Positions 7,016 through 13,583 of a stretch of DNA of 13,583 nt are shown piece after piece; positions within the stretch are counted from its first letter, which is position 1, and every line of letters starts with the position of its first letter. The stretch covers positions 1 to 13,583 of the forward strand of contig JAPUFZ010000032.1 in assembly GCA_027293245.1 (NCBI GenBank). Reading direction: 5' to 3'. The position numbers were made by a program, and so were the translations under genes. Origin of the DNA: Gammaproteobacteria bacterium. GTDB lineage: Bacteria; Pseudomonadota; Gammaproteobacteria; GCA-001735895. The notes beneath the pieces are model-generated. The model worked only from the letters and a program-made list of their open reading frames with translations. It made no database searches and was not told the DNA's origin.

Positions 7016-7499
7016 CCGAAAATCTGCTCGCCACATCGTCCGGTAGTATGTCCTTAATCCAGCCGGCCATACTAGCGAAATATTCAACCATAGTTGACTC
7101 CTTCCACCAGGATTCGGAGGGCATAGGCGTCAATCCCGCGAGCAATACCAGCATTATCACGATAATTATTCCACGCGCGGCGCCAAACACTACACCAAGA
7201 CTCTTATCAGTGCCAGAAAGGCCGGTTTTCGACACCAGCTGGCTCGCCATGAAATTGATAACTGCGCCGACGATCAGGCTACAGACAAACAAGATTGCAA
7301 AGCCGGTACCGCTACGAATAGTAGGCGATTCAATATAGGGTTCGAGCAGATCGGCGAGCGCGGTAAAATAGCGTAGCGCGATAAACCCGGCAACAACCCA
7401 GCTCGCCAGAGAAATCGACTCCTTAACAAATCCCCGGACCAGGCTGATCAGCGCCGATATCACAATGATGACGACAATAATCAGGTCGACCCAATTCAT
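7011..7499 (-). CDS. cvpA: CvpA family inner-membrane protein
   Basis: This is a 162-residue membrane protein, the length I recall for E. coli CvpA. It has four hydrophobic segments at about residues 3-21, 28-46, 62-86 and 101-121. The N-terminus MNWVDLIIVVII and the LVRGFVKE motif after the first segment are typical of the family. CvpA was named for its need in colicin V production; its general role appears to be in envelope maintenance, and its biochemical activity is not settled. It is expected to be cotranscribed with purF in gammaproteobacteria, which is why the insertion just downstream matters. No Shine-Dalgarno sequence is obvious before the ATG. The 95-base gap to the upstream SPOR gene holds nothing I recognise. 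Confidence 0.93.
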   Translation of the reverse strand: MNWVDLIIVVIIVISALISLVRGFVKESISLASWVVAGFIALRYFTALADLLEPYIESPTIRSGTGFAILFVCSLIVGAVINFMASQLVSKTGLSGTDKSLGVVFGAARGIIIVIMLVLLAGLTPMPSESWWKESTMVEYFASMAGWIKDILPDDVASRFSV

Positions 7500-7594
7500 G
7501 TGCCCACCCGCCAGAGCTGAATGGCTAAACCTGCTTTATCGGTATCTTTTAGATGATGCATATTTGATAATGTACGACTTGATTTGAGCGTGAC

Positions 7595-8200
7595 TTATTT
7601 TTCGTACTTCATGATTAAACCATCTAAATCGTACTTGGCTTTGATCTTGTTGAGGGCAATCTTTGCCGTGTCACGGTTTAAAAATGGCCCCAACCGCACT
7701 CGATAAATAACCTGCTCGTCAAGGTAGAACTGTTCGACAAACACCGCGGAGATATTTGACTTCCTCAACTTGTCTCGCTGAATTAATGCGTTTGGCTTGT
7801 CCTTGAAACTGGCTACCTGCAGGACCCAGGTATCACCACCCACCTGAGAAGTTTCAACCTTCGGAACCGATTCATCAGCAGCAACTCGATCTGTTTTTTG
7901 TGCAACCGTGGTCTGATTCGATTCCTGACTTTCACTGCGTGTTATCCGATTGCTAGCACCAGTGGAAGACTCATCGGCTGTCTGCGGCTCTAAATCCGGC
8001 AGCTCTTCGACCTTGCTGTGCAGCTCTATGATTTTCGCATCGAACTCGGGGTTAAGCTTGCTCACCGGCTGCGGTGGTATAACCACCTCCAGGGTTTTAT
8101 CTCGAACACCAGAGCCATCCAGTATCATCGGCAGGAATATCACAGCCAGTGCAAAAATGACAGCTATTCCTACCAGGCGTTGTTTGGTATTTTGATCCAC
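7595..8200 (-). CDS. dedD: SPOR domain protein, DedD-like
   Basis: The 201 residues form a short cytoplasmic N-terminus, one transmembrane helix (about residues 9-27), a flexible linker rich in Ser, Glu, Thr and Gln (about 45-120), and a C-terminal SPOR domain (about 123-198) with WVLQVASFKD and YRVRLGPF. SPOR domains bind glycan strands lacking stem peptides and collect at the division septum, so this is probably a minor septal protein like DedD. The position between folC and cvpA is the dedD position I recall in E. coli and Pseudomonas. The start is GTG (8198-8200): no ATG precedes it in frame and the next Met is inside the membrane helix. The folC stop is 31 bases upstream. Confidence 0.9.
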   Translation of the reverse strand: MDQNTKQRLVGIAVIFALAVIFLPMILDGSGVRDKTLEVVIPPQPVSKLNPEFDAKIIELHSKVEELPDLEPQTADESSTGASNRITRSESQESNQTTVAQKTDRVAADESVPKVETSQVGGDTWVLQVASFKDKPNALIQRDKLRKSNISAVFVEQFYLDEQVIYRVRLGPFLNRDTAKIALNKIKAKYDLDGLIMKYEK

Positions 8201-8231
8201 GTCAGTACTTTTTTAAATCGATGTTTATGGT

Positions 8232-9524
8232 TTAAGTGCTATTACACAATGAATCTATTTTCGACAGTGCCCGTAGGAAAAATTCGACCGTAGCAAAGGA
8301 CCCGGTAACCAATATTATATCCTGATTGGACAAAGATGACAGCGCGGCATCGACAGCATTTCCAGCACTCAGAAACTTCTGCTGCACGGTGACTCGATGG
8401 CTTATACGTTGTTCAAGCTGATCTGCAGTGAGTCCTCGATCACAATCGAGTGACAACAACCACCAGCTATCGACAATATTTTCAAATTCAGAGACATACT
8501 GCTCGCTCGCCTTATCTTCGAGCATACCCAGTAATACGACGACTCGCTGTCCCGGGGACTTGATCGCCGACAGGTTTGCAGCGATTGCACTGGCAGCATC
8601 CTGATTGTGACCCACATCGACATAAACCTGCGCTGGCAAGGTCGTTTGTAGTCGCTGAAAACGACCAGCCAGTTGTGTACCAGCGAAATAGTCCGCCACT
8701 GCCTGCGGTTCATATTGATTCAATGGCAATAAAAGGCTGAGCCCAGCTACCACGCCAGCCAGGTTTTGAAGCTGATGCTGTCCGGGCAAGGGTGGCGTCA
8801 ATCTAAATTCAAGACCCTGCCCTAGCCAGTCATAGCTACCGGATTGTTCCGATTCCTGAATGCTAAAATCCCGTTGAAACTGCAGACTCTGGCAATCCAG
8901 TCGTTCGATTTCATCCAGCACCGATTGCGGTGGCTGGATATCGTTGCAGACAACCGCAACCTTTTTTCTTAAAACGCCGGCTTTTTCAAAGCCAATTTCC
9001 TCACGGCTATCGCCCAGCCACCCCTGATGATCAATACCAATGCTGGTTAAATGTACCAGGTCGGCATCGATAATATTGACTGCATCGAGCCGACCACCCA
9101 ACCCTACTTCGAGGATTGCATAATCGGGCGCGTGATTCTGCATCAGCCAGAACGCGGCCAGAGTACCAAACTCAAAATAGGTTAGAGCTGTATCCTGCCG
9201 CACCTGGTCGACAGCTTCAAAAGCCTGACATAACCGTTCATCACAAACCGGTTCGGTATCCAGCTTGATGCGCTCGTTATAGTCTAGCAAATGAGGTGAG
9301 GTGTAGCTGGCAACTGAGAACCCGGCACGCGATAACCAGTTTTCGTAACAGGCGACGGTCGAACCCTTACCATTGGTACCGGCCACGATAATAACCTGTT
9401 TAGCGATGGATTCTATGCCAAGACGTTGCGCTACTTCCGATACACGTTCGAGACCAAGGTCAATTGATTTAACATGCAGCAGCATCTGCCAATCCAGCCA
9501 CTGGTTCAGGGATTGAAAGCGCAT
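8232..9524 (-). CDS. folC: Dihydrofolate synthase / folylpolyglutamate synthase
   Basis: FolC is an ATP-dependent ligase of the Mur ligase fold that adds glutamate to dihydropteroate and then extends the polyglutamate tail of folates. It has 430 residues, close to the 422 I recall for E. coli. The P-loop GTNGKGST is at residues 49-56, followed by SYTSPHL. The middle holds the ILEVGLGGRLDAVN motif, TSIGIDHQGWLG and FEKAGVL, the last carrying the lysine expected to be carbamylated. The C-terminal domain has YVDVGHNQDAA. No ribosome-binding site precedes the ATG. It lies 84 bases after accD, the conserved accD-folC order. Confidence 0.97.
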   Translation of the reverse strand: MRFQSLNQWLDWQMLLHVKSIDLGLERVSEVAQRLGIESIAKQVIIVAGTNGKGSTVACYENWLSRAGFSVASYTSPHLLDYNERIKLDTEPVCDERLCQAFEAVDQVRQDTALTYFEFGTLAAFWLMQNHAPDYAILEVGLGGRLDAVNIIDADLVHLTSIGIDHQGWLGDSREEIGFEKAGVLRKKVAVVCNDIQPPQSVLDEIERLDCQSLQFQRDFSIQESEQSGSYDWLGQGLEFRLTPPLPGQHQLQNLAGVVAGLSLLLPLNQYEPQAVADYFAGTQLAGRFQRLQTTLPAQVYVDVGHNQDAASAIAANLSAIKSPGQRVVVLLGMLEDKASEQYVSEFENIVDSWWLLSLDCDRGLTADQLEQRISHRVTVQQKFLSAGNAVDAALSSLSNQDIILVTGSFATVEFFLRALSKIDSLCNST

Positions 9525-9608
9525 TTTGAATTTTAAACTAATAGCTGCCGGTTAATCCTGTTTACTGGATTGCGGAATAAATTTGTAACTCATTGAATGT
9601 ATTTACAG

Positions 9609-10472
9609 TTACGGGGGCGCCTGTCCCATCATCATGGTACAAAGCGAACTGATTTTTTCGCGTAACACACGTCGGTCCACTATCATATCAATGGCGCCAT
9701 GTTCGAGCAGGAATTCACTACGCTGAAAACCTTCCGGTAACGTTTCACGTACTGTTTGTTCGATGACTCGCGGTCCTGCAAAGCCAATCAGTGCATTGGG
9801 CTCGGCGATATGAATATCACCCAACATCGCTAAACTGGCCGAAACTCCTCCCATAGTCGGATCGGTTAGAACACAGATATATGGAAGGTTTCTTTTTGAC
9901 AGTCGCGTGAGTGCCGCGCTGGTTTTGGCCATCTGTAACAATGAAAACAGGGCTTCCTGCATACGCGCGCCACCACTCGCGGTGAAACAAATTAGCGGAA
10001 TATTATGTTCGATACTGGTGTTCACTGCTCGAACAAACTTTTCGCCAACTACCGATCCCATCGAACCACCCATGAATTTAAATTCGAAGGCGGCGGCCAC
10101 CATATTTACACCCATGACCTTGCCCTGCATGACGATCAGCGCGTCTTTTTCTCCGGTCCGTTTTTGCGCCTGATTGAGTCTGTCTTTATACTTCTTATCG
10201 TCTCTGAATTTAAGAATATCCACTGACTCGATATTGCCGGCGATCTCCAGCCGATCATCTTCATCGAGAAATAGCTCCAGTCGACGCCTTGCGCCGATAC
10301 GCATGTGGTGATCACACTTGGTGCAGACCTCCTGATTACGCTCGAGTTCAGCACGGTAGATAATGGCATCGCAGTTATCACACTTCGCCCATAACCCTTC
10401 GGGCACGTTCTTTTTGTCAGTTATCCCCGATGTACGTATCTTCGAGGGTAATAAACTTTCGAACCAACTCAT
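9609..10472 (-). CDS. accD: Acetyl-CoA carboxylase carboxyltransferase subunit beta
   Basis: AccD is the beta half of the carboxyltransferase that, with AccA, moves the carboxyl group from biotin to acetyl-CoA to make malonyl-CoA. It has 287 residues. The N-terminal zinc ribbon is complete: C31-x2-C34 and C50-x2-C53. The crotonase-fold core has [16 protein letters not shown], the oxyanion-type [11 protein letters not shown], and [11 protein letters not shown]. The start [12 protein letters not shown] is the standard N-terminus. The ATG has no Shine-Dalgarno sequence of its own and overlaps, as ATGA, the stop of a nine-codon ORF that does have one. From family knowledge, the E. coli carboxyltransferase has been reported to bind its own mRNAs through the zinc domain. 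Confidence 0.98.
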   Translation of the reverse strand: MSWFESLLPSKIRTSGITDKKNVPEGLWAKCDNCDAIIYRAELERNQEVCTKCDHHMRIGARRRLELFLDEDDRLEIAGNIESVDILKFRDDKKYKDRLNQAQKRTGEKDALIVMQGKVMGVNMVAAAFEFKFMGGSMGSVVGEKFVRAVNTSIEHNIPLICFTASGGARMQEALFSLLQMAKTSAALTRLSKRNLPYICVLTDPTMGGVSASLAMLGDIHIAEPNALIGFAGPRVIEQTVRETLPEGFQRSEFLLEHGAIDMIVDRRVLREKISSLCTMMMGQAPP

Positions 10473-10498
10473 GCCACATTCTCACTATTCGAGTTCAT
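10469..10498 (-). CDS. Nine-codon leader ORF coupled to accD
   Basis: On the minus strand, ATG (10496-10498) opens a frame encoding MNSNSENVA. Its TGA (10469-10471) overlaps the accD ATG (10470-10472) as ATGA. A strong AGGAG lies seven bases upstream of this small ORF. The accD ATG itself is 33 bases from that AGGAG, in another frame and without a nearby ribosome-binding site. The geometry fits translational coupling by termination and reinitiation. Expression of the peptide is not shown, and its sequence suggests no function of its own. Confidence 0.5.
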   Translation of the reverse strand: MNSNSENVA

Positions 10499-10505
10499 TA
10501 AAGAT

Positions 10506-10510
10506 CTCCT
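10506..10510 (-). promoter_or_regulatory. Strong ribosome-binding site serving the accD leader ORF
   Basis: AGGAG within GATAGGAGAT lies seven bases before the leader ATG. It is the best Shine-Dalgarno sequence I see in the window. It is in the 60-base spacer between trpF and accD and is too far from the accD ATG to act on it directly. Confidence 0.65.
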
Positions 10511-10532
10511 ATCACCTGCTACTCCACCGGCG

Positions 10533-11153
10533 CTATCTTCCAACCGCGTCGAAAAACTGGTTGATCAAGTTTGCATCTTTGACGCCCCTTGATTTCTCAA
10601 CACCACTACTAACATCAACTGCCCAGGGATTGACCCGGGCGATTGCAGCCGATACATTCGATGGATTCAGCCCACCGGCTAGCACCAGCGGAAAGTCGAA
10701 AGCTGAAGGGATTTTCGACCAGTCAAATGTATCACCTGAACCGCCCTGACGTCCAGCAACATTGCTATCCATTAAGAAACCCTGCGCAGCGCTGTATTGC
10801 CGGGCATAGGCATTTACGTCCGTGACACTAGCCATCGGAATTGCTTTTATAAATGGTCTCGCCCAGCGCCGACAAAAGTCGGCTCGCTCTTCACCATGAA
10901 ATTGAAGACAATCGGGCCGCACTGCCTGCACCACCTGGTCAATCCATTGCGGATCTTCATTCATCAACAGCGCTGTAACAGTAACAAAAGGCGGCATCGC
11001 CTCTCGAATTGCTACCGCAGTTTCGATATCGACTGCACGCGGGCTGCCGGCGTGAAACACGAGACCAATCGCATCGCCCCCGAGGCTCGCGACCTGTAGC
11101 GCATCCTCAAGCCGGGTAATACCGCATATTTTAATTCGAGTTCGATGATTCAT
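10533..11153 (-). CDS. trpF: Phosphoribosylanthranilate isomerase
   Basis: TrpF carries out the Amadori rearrangement of phosphoribosylanthranilate to CdRP in tryptophan synthesis. It is a 206-residue single (beta/alpha)8 barrel. The catalytic Cys is C10 in IKICGITR, and the catalytic Asp is in FLMDSN near residue 129. The phosphate-binding loops GGSGDTFDW, LAGGLNPSNV and VDVSSGVE are intact. It is a stand-alone enzyme, not fused to TrpC. It starts two bases after the truA stop with no Shine-Dalgarno sequence, so coupling with truA is likely. No other trp gene is in the window, and trpBA do not follow it. Confidence 0.97.
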   Translation of the reverse strand: MNHRTRIKICGITRLEDALQVASLGGDAIGLVFHAGSPRAVDIETAVAIREAMPPFVTVTALLMNEDPQWIDQVVQAVRPDCLQFHGEERADFCRRWARPFIKAIPMASVTDVNAYARQYSAAQGFLMDSNVAGRQGGSGDTFDWSKIPSAFDFPLVLAGGLNPSNVSAAIARVNPWAVDVSSGVEKSRGVKDANLINQFFDAVGR

Positions 11154-11155
11154 TA

Positions 11156-11938
11156 CTAGAATAATACGGGTTTTTTAGCCTGGTTCGGAAATTTAATTTG
11201 ATCGGGATAATGCGCGCGTAGAAAATACAGGCCAGTTGCTGGAGCGGTCACCTCCGCCATATTACGATCCTTGCTCGAGAATACACTCGAGAACCATTCA
11301 ATTGAGCGCTCGCCCCTGCCAACAGCCATCAAACTGCCAGCTATGTTTCGGACCATATGGTAGAGGAAAGCATTGGCCTTGATATCCAGGTATATCAGGT
11401 CATCCTGCCGTTGCAGTTCTATATTTTGAATGCAACGAGAAGCCGATTTCGCCTGACAGCCAGCCGCCCGGAAGGCACTAAAATCGTGCTCGCCAAGCAG
11501 AACTTGCGCGGCTTCGTGCATCGTTTGGTGATTCAGCGGTCTGTATTCCCAGCTAGCCCTGTCATGCAACAGGGCACTCGCTACCGGGCTGTTTAGTATT
11601 ATATATCGATAGCTCCGCGCAATGGCGCTAAATCGGGCATGGAAACTATCATTTACCGCCAGTACCCATTTAATTCGGATATCACCAGGCAGTCGGCTAT
11701 TGGAACCTAATAACCAAGCACGTTCGTCACGTTGCGCAGTCGTTTCGAAATGCGCAACCTGCTCTAAGGCATGGACACCGGCATCAGTTCTACCTGCGCA
11801 AACCAGTTGGACCCGATGATCAGCCACATATCCAATGGCATCTTCAACATGCTGTTGAATCGATGGGGCGTGTTTTTGCCTTTGCCAACCACTGTAGGCG
11901 GTACCCGAGTACTCGATGCCAGTAGCAAATTTAGTCAA
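11156..11938 (-). CDS. truA: tRNA pseudouridine(38-40) synthase
   Basis: TruA converts uridines 38, 39 and 40 in the anticodon arm of many tRNAs to pseudouridine. It has 260 residues. The catalytic aspartate is D52 in CAGRTDAGVHA. Other family blocks are IEYSGTAYSGWQRQ, FHARFSAIARSYRYII, HDFSAFRAAGCQ and FLYHMVRNIAGSLM. The start is TTG (11936-11938). The frame stays open upstream to a TGA near 12008-12010, but no in-frame ATG or GTG exists there. The TTG gives the normal distance to the first conserved block, with only a weak GAG upstream. It follows fimV by 118 bases, the order known from Pseudomonas. Confidence 0.95.
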   Translation of the reverse strand: MTKFATGIEYSGTAYSGWQRQKHAPSIQQHVEDAIGYVADHRVQLVCAGRTDAGVHALEQVAHFETTAQRDERAWLLGSNSRLPGDIRIKWVLAVNDSFHARFSAIARSYRYIILNSPVASALLHDRASWEYRPLNHQTMHEAAQVLLGEHDFSAFRAAGCQAKSASRCIQNIELQRQDDLIYLDIKANAFLYHMVRNIAGSLMAVGRGERSIEWFSSVFSSKDRNMAEVTAPATGLYFLRAHYPDQIKFPNQAKKPVLF

Positions 11939-12056
11939 TGGAAAACTGCTCGATAGTCTGCCATCAACGTAACCGGGACCAATTGATATCAGGCTGATGA
12001 AAAATCAGGATTATTTTATGAACTGCGAAATTAAACGGATTGACAGGGTAATCCCT

Positions 12057-13583
12057 TTACATCTGTTTAATCAAGTCCTCTGCCTCTGCTTTTTGCTCTT
12101 CATTACCTTCCTTGAGAACTTCGTCGAGACTACTGCGAGCCCCTTCAGAATCACCCATGTCGATAAAAGCGCGCGCGAGGTCTAGTTTTGTTGAGACTTC
12201 GTCTACGTCATCTGGCAATACCAAATCATCGATATCATCGATGTTGACGCCTTCTATATCGGTTTCAGAGGGTATGATTTCTTCAGGGTCATCAAAATCA
12301 CCTGGCGCAAAGGTATCGGTCTTGGCAGGCTTGCTGTCGAGGTCGAGCAAAAAGTCGTCGCCATCGGCTTCGCCGTCAATTTCATCGTCGTCCACCGCTA
12401 TATCGTCCATACCCAGATCGATATCGCTGAAATCCGTATCATCTTCAGGATCCATGATGATTTCATCGCTAATGTCGGATGTATCATCAAGGCCAAGATT
12501 AATAGCAGCGCTGTCTGAAATATCCTCGCTACCCGTATCAATATCTGAAATATCCTCATCATCGGTGTCAAATTCGAACTGGGTTTCGGATATATCTTCC
12601 GGAATAACGGCATCAAGATCCGCACCCGGTTTAATTATTACAGTAGCCTGAACTTCCTCGTCATCCGCAACACTGACTGCTTCTAACTCTGGTTCGTCAT
12701 CGTCGAGTGACAAGGCCTCATCGATGTCGAAATCCATTGACAGGTCGTCCGAATCCACCGCGGAATCATCGTCACCCATGTCCGTAATGTCTGGCAATTC
12801 GAACTTCATTCCATCGCTTTCTGCGGCATCGCCTTCGGCGACCTCTTCATCGTCGCCATCCAGGGCAAACTCGAGATCACTTAAATCGTCGACTGATCCT
12901 TCAGGAGTTTTATCATCTGATTCAACAGGAATTTTAATTACCTGGGTTGCCGCGACAGAATCATCTTCGCGCGCCACTGTTTCAACAAAACTTTCGGTAT
13001 CGATGAGATCGTCCGATTCTTCACCTAAAAGGAAATCGGTTTCTCCAAACGTGGTCTCTTCTTCATCACCTGGCCCAAGGTCAAAGTCTGCAGCTTCAGG
13101 TTTGGCTATACCAAGATCCGAGGCACTCAGGCTACTATCCTTAGCGCCGGAGAAAAGCGCATTATCTGGTGCCAGTTCATAGCCCATGACCTGGACCCGA
13201 TCCCAATGGCGATTAGCCGCATCACCCATGCCCTTCAAGGCTTCTGCCTGTTTGACAAATTCGCTGACGTTCTTGGTAGCAAAGTAAGTATCCAGTAGCT
13301 TCGACCGGTAATCGGCTCGAGTCGGACTAGCCTCGAGGCTCTGGATTAACAAATCCTCGGCGTTATCATAAAGACCATAGGCCAGATAAACATCGACCTC
13401 ATTTAAGGTATCGTCCTGCTCTTCAACCGCGGGAGCCTCTGCGGGAGCCTCTTCGGCTGCAGATTCTTTTACCAAAACTTCGGCTACTACAGCCGGGGCC
13501 ATGACCGCAGTCGAATCCTCCTCATCTGCTATTGCCTCGGCTTCCTCGATCTCTTCGGAGGCCGGCATGATGATAGCAGTCTG
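12057..13583 (-). CDS. fimV: FimV C-terminal part (5' end beyond the window)
   Basis: FimV is a large inner-membrane protein with a periplasmic LysM region and a cytoplasmic, very acidic TPR-containing part. It is needed for type IV pilus assembly, polar localisation and twitching in Pseudomonas. Only the last 508 codons are here. The frame is open to the edge, adding at least QTAII before the first visible Met at 13566-13568. A TPR-like stretch (NEVDVYLAYGLYDNAEDLL onward) covers about residues 55-115 of the visible part. A long Asp/Glu/Ser-rich linker follows, about 150-450. The FimV C-terminal motif KLDLARAFIDMGDSEGAR and then LDEVLKEG closes the protein. The LysM domain and membrane segment would lie outside the window. 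truA lies downstream, matching the Pseudomonas context. Confidence 0.93.
   Translation of the reverse strand, partial: QTAIIMPASEEIEEAEAIADEEDSTAVMAPAVVAEVLVKESAAEEAPAEAPAVEEQDDTLNEVDVYLAYGLYDNAEDLLIQSLEASPTRADYRSKLLDTYFATKNVSEFVKQAEALKGMGDAANRHWDRVQVMGYELAPDNALFSGAKDSSLSASDLGIAKPEAADFDLGPGDEEETTFGETDFLLGEESDDLIDTESFVETVAREDDSVAATQVIKIPVESDDKTPEGSVDDLSDLEFALDGDDEEVAEGDAAESDGMKFELPDITDMGDDDSAVDSDDLSMDFDIDEALSLDDDEPELEAVSVADDEEVQATVIIKPGADLDAVIPEDISETQFEFDTDDEDISDIDTGSEDISDSAAINLGLDDTSDISDEIIMDPEDDTDFSDIDLGMDDIAVDDDEIDGEADGDDFLLDLDSKPAKTDTFAPGDFDDPEEIIPSETDIEGVNIDDIDDLVLPDDVDEVSTKLDLARAFIDMGDSEGARSSLDEVLKEGNEEQKAEAEDLIKQM

Noticed and set aside
6761..7057. Short open frames on both strands in the cvpA-purF spacer (70 and 72 codons)
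   Set aside because: Both cross the mobile element, overlap each other in antisense, have no recognisable domain, and one runs into cvpA on the opposite strand. They are by-products of the MITE sequence.
9525..9608. 13-codon ORF (MSYKFIPQSSKQD) between accD and folC as a second leader peptide
   Set aside because: It lacks a ribosome-binding site and its stop is well short of the folC start, so there is no sign of coupling.
12033..12058. Imperfect stem AAACGGATT / AATCCCTTT just after the fimV stop, as a terminator
   Set aside because: The stem is AT-rich with a mismatch, the loop is 8 bases and the tail is only AATTTCG, so intrinsic termination is not convincing.
12112..13182. Long serine-rich plus-strand frames opposite fimV
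   Set aside because: They are the antisense reading of Asp/Glu codon runs (GAT/GAC read as ATC/GTC and shifted to TCA/TCG), so their Ser richness is an artefact of fimV composition.

Overview
This window looks like chromosomal core DNA of a gammaproteobacterium. Every protein I recognise has its closest remembered match in that class. The minus-strand order fimV - truA - trpF - accD - folC - dedD(SPOR) - cvpA - purF - metZ is, from memory, the order in Pseudomonas and relatives. Base composition is moderate and codon use looks even across genes, so I see no large horizontally acquired block. Genus cannot be fixed from the sequence alone.

Layout, left to right. (1) 41-1639, minus strand: a tRNA-Pro(TGG) gene with its own good promoter, lying downstream of cysS (cysteinyl-tRNA synthetase). 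(2) 1854-3205, plus strand: a cyclophilin-type peptidyl-prolyl isomerase (ppi) followed 11 bases later by lpxH (lipid A synthesis). The pair ends in a hairpin facing the convergent metZ. (3) 3230-13583, minus strand: a long series of co-oriented genes read from right to left: fimV (5' end outside the window), truA, trpF, accD, folC, a DedD-like SPOR protein, cvpA, purF, an L,D-transpeptidase-fold protein, and metZ.

The functions are mostly housekeeping: translation (cysS, tRNA-Pro, truA), envelope (lpxH, SPOR protein, FimV, L,D-transpeptidase fold), fatty-acid, folate and tryptophan synthesis (accD, folC, trpF), purines (purF) and methionine (metZ). The link between purF and metZ is interrupted by a small leaderless YkuD-family gene. 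It overlaps the purF stop codon by one base, and metZ has its own long leader.

Four non-gene signals stand out. A 196-bp non-coding mobile element (MITE) with long terminal inverted repeats and a TTAG target duplication splits cvpA from purF. A nine-codon ORF with a strong ribosome-binding site ends by ATGA overlap exactly on the accD start, which has no good ribosome-binding site of its own. The metZ leader contains two mutually exclusive inverted repeats and a small hairpin that would occlude the ribosome-binding site. The YkuD protein lacks any export signal. I found no CRISPR array, prophage, defence locus or clearly new multi-gene system.
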